64,000 nucleotides of DNA from positions 126,251-190,250 of the forward strand of contig NZ_MJAJ01000003.1 of the NCBI RefSeq assembly GCF_001746365.1, read 5' to 3'. Below, in pieces: positions 26,754 through 34,825 of the stretch. The notes under the pieces are model-generated. The model ran no database searches. It was given only the letters and a program-made list of their open reading frames with translations, and was not told the origin of the DNA. The translations under genes were made by a program, and so were the position numbers. The stretch's first letter is position 1. Every line of letters begins with the position of its first letter. The DNA comes from Streptomyces sp. LUP30 (GTDB lineage Bacteria; Actinomycetota; Actinomycetes; Streptomycetales; Streptomycetaceae).

Positions 26754-27932
26754 GTGCGTCGAGCCGCATTCCTGGTGACCGTCACCTCGCTGGTCGTGGG
26801 CGCCCTGGCGTCCCCGAACGCCTCACGGGCCCAAGCCGCTCCCACCGCTTTCGTCCACCCCGGAGTCGCCGTCTCCCGGGCGCAACTGGACTTCGTCCGG
26901 GACAAGGTCAACGCCGCGGCCCAGCCGTGGAAGGGAGCCTTCGACCAACTCCTGGCCAGCAAGTACGCCGACCTGAATCGCACCCCCGCACCCCGTGCCG
27001 TAGTCGAGTGCGGGTCCTACTCCAACCCGAACCACGGCTGCACGGACGAGCGCGAGGACGCCCTCGCCGCCTACACCGACGCCCTCGCCTGGTACGTCAC
27101 GCGGGACGAGCGGTACGCCAAGAAGGCCATCGCGCTGATGGACGCCTGGTCGGGCGTCATCAAGGACCACACCGACAGCAACGCCCCGCTGCAGACCGGC
27201 TGGGCGGGCTCCACCTGGCCGCGGGCCGCCGAGATCGTCAAGTACACGTACTCGGGGAGCTGGACGAACTCCGGCCGCTTCGCGGCCATGCTGCGCGACG
27301 TGTACCTGCCCGAGGTGATCAACGGCTCGAACTCCAACGGCAACTGGGAGCTGTCGATGACGGAGGCGGCGATCGGCATCTCCGTCTTCCTCGAGGACAG
27401 GACGTCGTACGACAAGGCCATGGCGAAGTTCCGCGCCCGCACCGCCGCCTACGTCTACCTGGCCTCCGACGGCGAGCTCCCGAAGACCGTGCCCGGCCAG
27501 AACCTGAACACCCGGGAGAAGATCGTCGCCTACTGGCAGGGGCAGGGCACCTTCGTGACCGGGCTGACCCAGGAGACCTGCCGGGATCTCACCCACACCG
27601 GGTACGGTATCTCCGCGATCTCGCACGTCGCCGAGACCAGCCGGATCCAGGGCCAGGATCTGTACGGCACCGATGTGGGGGAGCGGCTGCGGCAGGCCCT
27701 CGGCTTCCAGGCCAGATACCAGCTCGGCGCTGCCGTCCCGGGCTGGCTGTGCGGCGGCTCGCTGAACCTGGGGCTAGGTCCTGTCACGGAGGTCGGCTAC
27801 AACGCGCTGCACAACCGGCTGGGCATCGCGATGAGCAACACGCAGACGCTGACCCTGCGAAACCGTCCGGCCGGCAGCAACAACCTCTTCGTCGCCTGGG
27901 AGACGCTGACCCACGGGGACAATCCCGCGTGA
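26754..27932 (+). CDS. Secreted alginate lyase family protein
   Basis: The 392-residue precursor has a Sec signal peptide (about 1-29, ending SRAQA). The mature part matches the alginate_lyase (PL5-like, alpha/alpha toroid) fold: YTDALAWYVTRDERYAKKA, the NSNGNWELSMTEAAIGISVF segment with the Asn-Trp region, and a C-terminal YGISAISHVAETSRIQG with the His of the active site. It probably cleaves a uronate polymer outside the cell; true substrate unknown. GTG start with CGGAG upstream. It stands alone and interrupts a gene order that is otherwise conserved from dut to the TrkA genes in actinobacteria. Confidence 0.82.
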   Translation: MRRAAFLVTVTSLVVGALASPNASRAQAAPTAFVHPGVAVSRAQLDFVRDKVNAAAQPWKGAFDQLLASKYADLNRTPAPRAVVECGSYSNPNHGCTDEREDALAAYTDALAWYVTRDERYAKKAIALMDAWSGVIKDHTDSNAPLQTGWAGSTWPRAAEIVKYTYSGSWTNSGRFAAMLRDVYLPEVINGSNSNGNWELSMTEAAIGISVFLEDRTSYDKAMAKFRARTAAYVYLASDGELPKTVPGQNLNTREKIVAYWQGQGTFVTGLTQETCRDLTHTGYGISAISHVAETSRIQGQDLYGTDVGERLRQALGFQARYQLGAAVPGWLCGGSLNLGLGPVTEVGYNALHNRLGIAMSNTQTLTLRNRPAGSNNLFVAWETLTHGDNPA

Positions 27933-28100
27933 ACCGATGCGGGGGGATCGTCCGATGAAGGGCTGAGGGGCGCCGCTGTCCGTCACGCGTCAGGGTTGCG
28001 TCAAAGGCGCGCCCCGCCCCTCGGCTCGCCCCTCGTCCCGGAAGGGTTGGCCGTAAGGTCGACGCTGCGTAGGCAGTAATGACAGGAAGACAATGAGGCC

Positions 28101-30698
28101 ATGGCACGCGGCAAGCTTCGGATCTACCTCGGCGCCGCACCGGGCGTGGGCAAGACGTACGCCATGCTGTCCGAGGCCCATCGCCGGGTGGAACGGGGCA
28201 CGGACTGCGTGGTCGCGTTCGTGGAGCACCACGGCCGCCCACGCACCGAGGTGATGCTGCACGGGCTGGAGGAGGTCCCGCGCCGCGAGCTGCGCCACCG
28301 GGGCGCCGTCTTCACCGAGATGGACGTGGACGCCGTCCTCACCCGCGCTCCGAAGGTCGCCCTGGTGGACGAACTCGCCCACACCAATGCTCCGGGGTCC
28401 CGCAACGCCAAGCGCTGGCAGGACGTGGAGGAACTGCTCGCCGTCGGCGTCGACGTGATCTCCACGGTCAACATCCAGCACCTGGAGTCCCTGGGGGACG
28501 TCGTCGAGTTCATCACGGGCGTCCGCCAGCAGGAGACGGTGCCCGACGAGTTCGTCCGGCGCGCCGACGAGATCGAACTGGTGGACATGTCGCCGCAAGC
28601 CCTGCGCCGGCGGATGGCGCACGGCAACGTCTACAAGCCGGACAAGGTCGACGCGGCCCTGTCCAACTACTTCCGGCCCGGGAACCTCACGGCCCTGCGG
28701 GAACTGGCCCTCCTGTGGGTCGCCGACCGGGTCGACGAGTACCTGCAGCAGTACCGCAGCGAGCACCGGGTGTCGGCGATCTGGGGTTCGCGCGAGCGGA
28801 TCGTGGTCGGGCTGACCGGCGGCCCGGAGGGGCGCACGCTCATCCGGCGGGCGGCGCGGCTCGCGGAGAAGGGCGCCGGCGGCGAGGTGCTCGCCGTGTA
28901 CATAGCGCGCAGCGACGGGCTCACCTCGGCCTCGCCCAAGGAACTGGCGGTGCAGCGCACCCTCGCGGAGGATCTCGGAGGCACCTTCCACCACGTGGTC
29001 GGCGACGACATACCGGCCGCGTTGCTCGACTTCGCCCGCGGGGTCAACGCCACCCAGATCGTGCTCGGCTCCTCGCGCCGCAAGGCCTGGCAGTACGTCT
29101 TCGGCCCCGGGGTCGGCGCGACCGTGGCCCGGGAGTCCGGGGCCGACCTCGACGTCCACATCGTCACCCACGAGGAGGCCGCAAAGGGGCGTGGACTGCC
29201 CGTGGCCCGCGGTGCCCGGCTCGGGCGGGCCCGGATCGTCTGGGGCTGGCTGGTCGGGGTGGCCGGGCCGGTGCTGCTGGCGCTGCTGCTGAGCACCGTC
29301 CACCTCGGTCTCGCCAACGACATGCTGCTGTTCCTGGCCCTCACGGTGGCGGCCGCGCTGCTGGGCGGCCTGCTGCCCGCGCTGGCCTCGGCGGCCGTGG
29401 GCTCGCTGCTGCTGAACTACTTCTACACACCGCCCCTGCACCGCTGGACCATCGCCGACCCGAAGAACATCGTCGCCATCGTGATCTTCGTCGGTGTGGG
29501 GATCTCGGTGGCGTCGGTGGTGGACCTGGCCGCCCGGCGCACCCACCAGGCGGCCCGGCTGCGGGCCGAGTCGGAGATCCTGTCCTACCTGGCGGGCAAC
29601 GTCCTGCGGGGCGAGACCAGTCTGGAGGCGCTGCTGGAGCGGGTGCGGGAGACCTTCGGGATGGAGTCGGCGGCGCTCCTGGAGCGGGCGGGCGACCACG
29701 AGCCGTGGACCCGGGCCGGCCACGTCGGCTTCGGGACGCCGGTCGAACGGCCCGACGACGCGGACGTGGAGGTGCCGGTCGGCGACCGCACGGCGCTGGC
29801 GCTCACCGGGCGGGTGCTGCCCGCGGAGGACCGGCGGGTGCTGGCCGCGTTCGCCGCGCAGGCCGTCGTCGTGCTGGACCGGCGGCGTCTGCAGGAGGAG
29901 GCCGACCAGGCGCGCACGCTGGCCGAGGGCAACCGCATCCGCACGGCGCTGCTGGCCGCCGTCAGCCACGATCTGCGCACGCCGCTGGCCGGGATCAAGG
30001 CCGCGGTCTCGAGCCTCAGGTCCGACGACGTGGCCTGGTCCGAGGAGGACCGGGCAGCGCTCCTGGAAGGCATCGAGGACGGCGCGGACCGTCTGGACCA
30101 CCTGGTGGGCAACCTGTTGGACATGTCCCGCCTCCAGACGGGCACGGTCACGCCGATCATCCGCGAGACCGACCTCGACGAGGTGGTGCCGATGGCGCTC
30201 GGCGGGGTGCCCGACCCGCAGGTGAGCGTCGAGCTGGACATCCCCGAGACGCTGCCGATGGTCGCCGTGGACGCCGGGCTCCTGGAGCGGTCGGTCGCCA
30301 ACCTGGTGGAGAACGCCGTCAAGTACAGCCCGGGCGGCGCACCCGTGCTGGTGTCGGCGAGCGCCCTGTCCGACCGGGTGGAGGTGCGGGTCGTGGACCG
30401 CGGGCCCGGCGTCCCCGACGAGGCCAAGGAGCGGATATTCGCCCCCTTCCAGCGGTACGGCGACGCTCCGCGCGGTGCCGGGGTGGGGCTGGGCCTCGCG
30501 GTCGCCCGCGGCTTCGCCGAGGCCATGGGCGGCACCCTCGACGCGGAGGACACCCCCGGCGGGGGACTCACCATGGTCCTCACCCTTCGCGCGGCCGGAC
30601 CACTCGCCGAGCCGCAACCCGGCCCGGACGCCGAGCCACCCGCCGGCCCGGACCCCGAGCCGCAACCCGCAAGACCCGAAAGGCAGGCCTCATGCTGA
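28101..30698 (+). CDS. kdpD: Potassium sensor histidine kinase KdpD
   Basis: The 865-residue kinase has the N-terminal KdpD domain (1-210) with Walker A GAAPGVGKT and LVDELAHTNAPGSRN, a USP domain (about 235-365), four closely spaced membrane helices (about 375-475), a GAF-like segment, HisKA with His623 in SHDLRTPLAG and an HATPase domain. It senses low K+ or ionic imbalance and phosphorylates KdpE. The Pro/Glu-rich tail (PGPDAEPPAGPDPEPQP) is low-complexity. kdpE overlaps by seven bases; no kdpFABC genes are in this window. Confidence 0.94.
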   Translation: MARGKLRIYLGAAPGVGKTYAMLSEAHRRVERGTDCVVAFVEHHGRPRTEVMLHGLEEVPRRELRHRGAVFTEMDVDAVLTRAPKVALVDELAHTNAPGSRNAKRWQDVEELLAVGVDVISTVNIQHLESLGDVVEFITGVRQQETVPDEFVRRADEIELVDMSPQALRRRMAHGNVYKPDKVDAALSNYFRPGNLTALRELALLWVADRVDEYLQQYRSEHRVSAIWGSRERIVVGLTGGPEGRTLIRRAARLAEKGAGGEVLAVYIARSDGLTSASPKELAVQRTLAEDLGGTFHHVVGDDIPAALLDFARGVNATQIVLGSSRRKAWQYVFGPGVGATVARESGADLDVHIVTHEEAAKGRGLPVARGARLGRARIVWGWLVGVAGPVLLALLLSTVHLGLANDMLLFLALTVAAALLGGLLPALASAAVGSLLLNYFYTPPLHRWTIADPKNIVAIVIFVGVGISVASVVDLAARRTHQAARLRAESEILSYLAGNVLRGETSLEALLERVRETFGMESAALLERAGDHEPWTRAGHVGFGTPVERPDDADVEVPVGDRTALALTGRVLPAEDRRVLAAFAAQAVVVLDRRRLQEEADQARTLAEGNRIRTALLAAVSHDLRTPLAGIKAAVSSLRSDDVAWSEEDRAALLEGIEDGADRLDHLVGNLLDMSRLQTGTVTPIIRETDLDEVVPMALGGVPDPQVSVELDIPETLPMVAVDAGLLERSVANLVENAVKYSPGGAPVLVSASALSDRVEVRVVDRGPGVPDEAKERIFAPFQRYGDAPRGAGVGLGLAVARGFAEAMGGTLDAEDTPGGGLTMVLTLRAAGPLAEPQPGPDAEPPAGPDPEPQPARPERQASC

Positions 30699-31408
30699 GC
30701 CCGGCGGGGGGGACACCCCAGGCTCCCACGAGGGTGCTCGTCATCGACGACGAGCCGCAGATCGTGCGCGCCCTCGTGATCAACCTCAAGGCCCGCAAGT
30801 ACGACGTCGACGCCGCTCATGACGGCGCCACCGCCCTCCGGCTCGCCGCCGCCCGCCACCCGGACGTCGTCGTCCTCGACCTCGGGCTGCCGGACATGGA
30901 CGGGGTGGAGGTCATCAAGGGGCTGCGCGGCTGGACCAGGGTGCCGATCCTGGTGCTGTCCGCCCGCCACTCCTCCGACGAGAAGGTCGAGGCGCTGGAC
31001 GCGGGCGCCGACGACTACGTCACCAAGCCGTTCGGCATGGACGAGCTGCTGGCCCGGCTGCGGGCCGCCGTCCGCCGCGCCGAACCCGCCGGCGGCGGCG
31101 AGGACGAGGTCCTCGTGGAGACCGACGAGTTCACCGTGGACCTCGCCGCGAAGAAGGTGAACCGGGCCGGGAAGGACGTACGGCTGACGCCCACCGAGTG
31201 GCATCTGCTGGAGGTGCTGGTGCGCAACTCCGGCCGCCTGGTCGGCCAGAAGCAGCTGCTGCAGGAGGTGTGGGGGCCGTCGTACGGGACGGAGACGAAC
31301 TATCTGCGGGTGTACATGGCACAGCTCAGACGCAAGCTGGAGGCGGATCCCTCGCATCCGAGGCACTTCGTCACGGAGCCCGGGATGGGGTACCGGTTCG
31401 AGCGGTAG
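30692..31408 (+). CDS. kdpE: Response regulator KdpE
   Basis: The 238-residue OmpR-type regulator has a receiver domain with Asp63 in VVVLDLGLPD and Lys in YVTKPFG, and a C-terminal winged helix ending EPGMGYRFER. The ATG at 30692 overlaps the kdpD stop (ATGCTGA), as is typical for this pair. It would activate kdpFABC elsewhere in the genome; nearby potassium genes (two RCK proteins, a KimA-like permease) are other possible targets. Confidence 0.94.
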   Translation: MLSPAGGTPQAPTRVLVIDDEPQIVRALVINLKARKYDVDAAHDGATALRLAAARHPDVVVLDLGLPDMDGVEVIKGLRGWTRVPILVLSARHSSDEKVEALDAGADDYVTKPFGMDELLARLRAAVRRAEPAGGGEDEVLVETDEFTVDLAAKKVNRAGKDVRLTPTEWHLLEVLVRNSGRLVGQKQLLQEVWGPSYGTETNYLRVYMAQLRRKLEADPSHPRHFVTEPGMGYRFER

Positions 31409-31440
31409 GAGGTGGCCCCGGGCCGGGAGGCCGACGCGGC

Positions 31441-31556
31441 GCGGACACGGCCCTGGGACGGCCCCGGAACGGCCCCGGGACGGTCTCGGACACGGCCCCG
31501 GAACGGCCTCGGGCACGGCCCCGGAACGGCCTCGGGCACGGCCGCGGGTACGGAGA
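31441..31556 (+). repeat. Degenerate CGG-rich tandem repeat after kdpE
   Basis: The stretch is built of ACGGCCCCGGA and ACGGCCTCGGG variants; a 23-bp unit is repeated perfectly at 31491-31513 and 31514-31536 and partly again after that. Phasing of the earlier copies is less regular. Confidence 0.75.
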
Positions 31557-31635
31557 ACGGCGAGCGGCCATGTCGACGGCCGCCGGTCGGGCGGACAGGT
31601 ACCGCCGCGGTTACGGCTCTGTCGGCGGGCCCCGG

Positions 31636-31648
31636 TACGCTTCAGATA
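31636..31648 (+). promoter_or_regulatory. Candidate leaderless promoter of the OB-fold gene
   Basis: TACGCT at 31636-31641 ends six bases before the ATG at 31648, with no ribosome site. Confidence 0.5.
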
Positions 31649-32046
31649 TGAGCGCTGTTCCTCGTTCCGAAAAGCCGGTCGGCCGGTTCCGGCGCATGCT
31701 GGACCGGCTCTCCTCGTCGCAGGAGGACCTGGAGTCCGAGGAGCTGCGAGAGGACGCCGAGACGGCCGGTTGCACGCGGATCGGAGACTGCCAGGACCGG
31801 CAGATCGTCACCGTTACTGGTACCTTGCGCACGGTCACCCTGCGACCGCGCGCCGGAGTCCCGGCCCTGGAGGCCGAGCTGTTCGACGGCACCGCGGCAC
31901 TCGACGTCGTGTGGCTGGGCAGGCGCTCCATCGTGGGCATAGAACCGGGGCGCAGGCTCATCGCATCGGGCCGGGTCTCCATGAGCCGCGGCCGCCGGGT
32001 GCTGTTCAACCCCAAGTACGAACTGAGACCCCTGGGTAGGGAGTAG
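31648..32046 (+). CDS. OB-fold nucleic-acid-binding domain protein
   Basis: The 132-residue protein has a helical N-terminus (1-45) and an OB-fold (about 50-130) with DRQIVTVTGTLRTVTLRP, LEAELFDGTAALDVVWLGR and RLIASGRVSMSRGRRVLFNP, which are the strands of a RecG/tRNA anticodon-type OB domain. It is the Rv2694c-type gene conserved beside DUF3159 and the TrkA pair. The DNA or RNA target is unknown. DUF3159 follows after three bases. Confidence 0.85.
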   Translation: MSAVPRSEKPVGRFRRMLDRLSSSQEDLESEELREDAETAGCTRIGDCQDRQIVTVTGTLRTVTLRPRAGVPALEAELFDGTAALDVVWLGRRSIVGIEPGRRLIASGRVSMSRGRRVLFNPKYELRPLGRE

Positions 32047-32049
32047 CCG

Positions 32050-32823
32050 GTGACGTCGCTCGACAAGCCGACCGAAGACACGACCGCGGAGGACACCGCC
32101 GCGGCCGACGCCCGGGCGGTGACCGAGGCCGCGCTGTTCGAGGCGTTCGGCGGCGTCCGCGGAATGGTCGAGACGGTGGTGCCCGGCCTGCTCTTCGTCA
32201 CGATCTTCACGATCAACAAGGACCTGCACATGTCCGCGATCGCCGCGCTCGCGGTGTCGCTGGTCCTGGTCGTGGTCCGCCTGGCCATGAAGGACACCGT
32301 CAAGCACGCGTTCAGCGGGGTCTTCGGCGTCGCGTTCGGCGTCGTCTTCGCGATGATGACCGGCAACGCCAAGGACTTCTACCTGCCGGGCATGCTCTAC
32401 ACGCTGGGCCTGGCCCTTGCCTACATCATCACGACCCTGTGCGGGGTGCCGCTGATCGGGCTGATCCTGGGCCCGGTCTTCAAGGAGAACCTCTCCTGGC
32501 GGACCCGTAACCCGGGGCGCAAGAAGGCGTACGCCAAGGCCAGTTGGGCGTGGGGGCTGATCCTGCTCGCCAAGTGCGCGATCCTCTTCCCGCTCTACTG
32601 GTGGGCGAACACCGCGCAGCTGGGCTGGGTGCTCGTGGCGCTGAAGATCCCGCCGTTCCTGCTCGCCGTCTGGCTGACCTGGGTGTTCCTGGCGAAGGCG
32701 CCCGCGCCGATCGACGTGTTCGCGGAGATGGAGGCGGAGGAGAAGGCCGCTGCCGCCGCCGGGGACGCCGCCGGGGACGCCGAGGCGTCGGAGGCCGGTG
32801 GGCGACACCGTCGGGAGGGGTAG
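32050..32823 (+). CDS. DUF3159 family membrane protein
   Basis: The 257-residue protein has an acidic N-terminus (1-35), about five or six membrane helices (45-220) and an Ala/Glu/Asp-rich cytoplasmic tail. The family (Rv2693c type) is found only in actinobacteria and sits beside the trkA-like genes; some members are annotated as resembling intracellular septation protein A. A role in ion homeostasis is only suggested by position. The start is GTG at 32050. Confidence 0.82.
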   Translation: MTSLDKPTEDTTAEDTAAADARAVTEAALFEAFGGVRGMVETVVPGLLFVTIFTINKDLHMSAIAALAVSLVLVVVRLAMKDTVKHAFSGVFGVAFGVVFAMMTGNAKDFYLPGMLYTLGLALAYIITTLCGVPLIGLILGPVFKENLSWRTRNPGRKKAYAKASWAWGLILLAKCAILFPLYWWANTAQLGWVLVALKIPPFLLAVWLTWVFLAKAPAPIDVFAEMEAEEKAAAAAGDAAGDAEASEAGGRHRREG

Positions 32824-32835
32824 TCCCGGTGCCGG

Positions 32836-32919
32836 GGTGACCGCCTCGGGGGCTGCCGCCCCCGGCCCCCGCTTCGGTTCTGAACGGGCCTCGTTCTCGA
32901 ACGCCGGACGGGCTGAGCA
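32836..32919. repeat. Candidate dispersed Streptomyces intergenic repeat
   Basis: The block from GGTGACCGCCTCGGGGGC to CGAACGCCGGACGGGCTG resembles a repeat motif that I recall from many Streptomyces intergenic regions, especially the closing AACGCCGGACGGGCTG. Copy number cannot be tested from one window. Confidence 0.4.
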
Positions 32920-32931
32920 AATGGCAACCGC

Positions 32932-32965
32932 ATGGGGGCGCCCGGAGATCTCCGGGCGCCCCCAT
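32932..32965. terminator. Bidirectional terminator between DUF3159 and trkA
   Basis: This is a continuous perfect palindrome of 34 bases (ATGGGGGCGCCCGGAGA and its complement) placed between convergent genes. Confidence 0.9.
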
Positions 32966-33021
32966 CGTCGTATCCCTCGGTCCGGTCCGGGCCGCACGGG
33001 TCCGGGCCGGACCGCCGAGGC

Positions 33022-33705
33022 TCAGCCGGCGGTGTCGGTTGCGTCCTTGCGGACCGACAGCAGGTCCTCCAGCTGCTCCTCCCGGGCCTGGGCGGCCACG
33101 AAGAGCAGCTCGTCGCCCGGTTCGAGCGAGTCCTCGCGGGTCGGGGTCAGGACCCGGGTACCGCGAATGATGGTGACCAGGGACGTGTCCTCCGGCCACT
33201 CCACGTCGCCGACCTGGGTGCCGGCCAGCGCCGACTCCTCGGGCAGCGTCAGCTCGACCAGGTTGGCGTCGCCGTGGCTGAAACGGAGCAGCCGGACCAG
33301 GTCGCCGACGCTCACCGCCTCCTCGACCAGGGCCGACATCAGGCGCGGGGTCGAGACGGCCACGTCAACGCCCCAGGACTCGTTGAAGAGCCACTCGTTC
33401 TTCGGGTTGTTGACGCGTGCGACGACGCGCGGGACGCCGTACTCCGTCTTGGCCAGCAGCGAGACGACCAGGTTGACCTTGTCGTCGCCGGTGGCGGCGA
33501 TCACCACGTTGCAGCGCTGGAGCGCGGCCTCGTCCAGCGAGGTGATCTCGCAGGCATCGGCCAGCAGCCACTCCGCCTGGGGGACGCGCTCGACCGAGAT
33601 GGCGGTCGGCGCCTTGTCGACGAGCAGGACCTCGTGGCCGTTCTCCAGCAGTTCGCCGGCGATCGAACGGCCGACGGCGCCGGCTCCGGCAATGGCGACC
33701 CTCAT
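33022..33705 (-). CDS. TrkA/RCK family potassium-uptake regulatory protein (second of pair)
   Basis: The 227-residue protein has an N-terminal RCK/TrkA_N Rossmann domain (MRVAIAGAGAVGRSIAGEL, Asp in VLLVDKAP) and a TrkA_C domain (about 140-215, GTRVLTPTREDSLEPGDELLF). Such proteins gate K+ channels or permeases through nucleotides, and TrkA_C domains can bind c-di-AMP. It corresponds to CeoC-type proteins of mycobacteria. The ATG overlaps the stop of the first trkA gene (TGATG). Confidence 0.88.
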   Translation of the reverse strand: MRVAIAGAGAVGRSIAGELLENGHEVLLVDKAPTAISVERVPQAEWLLADACEITSLDEAALQRCNVVIAATGDDKVNLVVSLLAKTEYGVPRVVARVNNPKNEWLFNESWGVDVAVSTPRLMSALVEEAVSVGDLVRLLRFSHGDANLVELTLPEESALAGTQVGDVEWPEDTSLVTIIRGTRVLTPTREDSLEPGDELLFVAAQAREEQLEDLLSVRKDATDTAG

Positions 33706-34373
33706 CAGTGACCGTCCTCCTTCGGGCCCTCGGCGAACGAGGCCTCGACCTTCTCGACCTCGTCGGTGCGCAGCATCACGTGCACCAGGTCGCCCTCCTG
33801 GAGGACCGTCTGCGAGGTGGGCAGGATCGCTTCGCCGAGGCGGGTCAGGAACGCCACGCGGACGCCCGTCTCCTCCTGCAGCTTGCTGATCTTGTGGCCG
33901 ACCCAGGACGCGGCGGCGTGCACCTCGGCGAGCTGGACGCCGCCGGTGGGGTCGCGCCACAGCGGCTCCGCGCCCGAGGGCAGCAGCCGGCGCAGCATCT
34001 GGTCGGCCGTCCAGCGCACGGTGGCGACGGTGGGAATGCCCAGACGCTGGTAGACCTCGGCGCGGCGCGGGTCGTAGATACGGGCGGCGACGTTCTCGAT
34101 GCCGAACATCTCGCGGGCCACGCGGGCGGCGATGATGTTGGAGTTGTCGCCGCTGGAGACGGCGGCGAACGCGCCGGCCTCCTCGATGCCGGCCTCGCGC
34201 AGGGTGTCCTGGTCGAAGCCGACCCCGGTGACACGACGGCCGCCGAAACCGGAGCCGAGTCGTCGGAAGGCGGTGGGGTCCTGGTCGATCACGGCGACCG
34301 TGTGCCCCTGTTGCTCCAGGGTCTGCGCGAGAGCGGAACCCACTCTGCCGCAGCCCATGATGACGATGTGCAC
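33705..34373 (-). CDS. TrkA/RCK family potassium-uptake regulatory protein (first of pair)
   Basis: The 222-residue protein has TrkA_N (VHIVIMGCGRVGSALAQTL; VAVIDQDP) and TrkA_C (about 140-215) domains. It corresponds to the CeoB-type partner. The GTG start (34371-34373) has GGAAGGA five bases upstream; the longer open frame to 34469 has no homology. Together with the next gene and the divergent KimA-like permease it makes a potassium module. No TrkH/KtrB-type pore is present in the window, so the partner may be the permease or lie elsewhere. Confidence 0.88.
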   Translation of the reverse strand: MHIVIMGCGRVGSALAQTLEQQGHTVAVIDQDPTAFRRLGSGFGGRRVTGVGFDQDTLREAGIEEAGAFAAVSSGDNSNIIAARVAREMFGIENVAARIYDPRRAEVYQRLGIPTVATVRWTADQMLRRLLPSGAEPLWRDPTGGVQLAEVHAAASWVGHKISKLQEETGVRVAFLTRLGEAILPTSQTVLQEGDLVHVMLRTDEVEKVEASFAEGPKEDGH

Positions 34374-34544
34374 GACCGTCCTTCCGAGGTCAAGAAGTAA
34401 AGAAGTCCATAAGTTTTCTGGCCTGGCCATGGCGCTCGGCCCTGAACAGGGTCTCAGACCGCCGCCCAAGCTACACAGGCGCGGTCCTTGCAGGGCACCC
34501 CCCGTGCACGGTCGACGCGCGGTTCGCCCGATCCAGGGCCCGAT

Positions 34545-34640
34545 CTAACGGCGGCTGATGCTCCAGAGACTGAGGAAGGTAAGGATTCCGAGGCCGACGA
34601 GGGTGCCGACGGCGCCGATGATCTCCGCGGTCGTGTGCAT
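34545..34640 (-). CDS. 31-residue single-span membrane peptide
   Basis: A 31-codon gene reads MHTTAEIIGAVGTLVGLGIL then TFLSLWSISRR. It has one hydrophobic helix (about 7-26) and a positive Arg-Arg C-terminus, so the N-terminus should face outside. A GGAGGG ribosome site lies just before the ATG (34638-34640), and all codons are Streptomyces-typical. It is on the same strand as the trkA pair, 171 bases upstream of the first, and divergent from the KimA-like gene. Size and topology recall KdpF- or KtrX-like accessory peptides but I see no direct sequence match. Confidence 0.68.
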   Translation of the reverse strand: MHTTAEIIGAVGTLVGLGILTFLSLWSISRR

Positions 34641-34810
34641 GGACCCTCCGAAGGGCGTCAGCGGGCGGGGGATTGTCATATAGACATGACGATCGACGAG
34701 GCTGCGGAAACCGCAACTCGGGGCCGGCCGATTTCACTCGGGAGGCAGACGCGGCGGCCTGTCACCCGGCTGAGCCCGGGGGAGGGTGGGCGGTCCCGTG
34801 TTCGAAGGCC

Positions 34811-34825
34811 TACGATCCTCTGTTG
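34811..34825 (+). promoter_or_regulatory. Candidate leaderless promoter of the KimA-like gene
   Basis: TACGAT at 34811-34816 ends eight bases before the GTG at 34825. Confidence 0.5.

Noticed and set aside
27990..30665. An 891-codon open frame antisense to kdpD
   Set aside because: Mirror of kdpD third-position GC bias; no domains, low-complexity composition.
28715..31408. An apparent 897-codon protein ending in KdpE
   Set aside because: The upstream part is the +1 shadow of kdpD; the ATG at 30692 with stop/start overlap is the real kdpE start.
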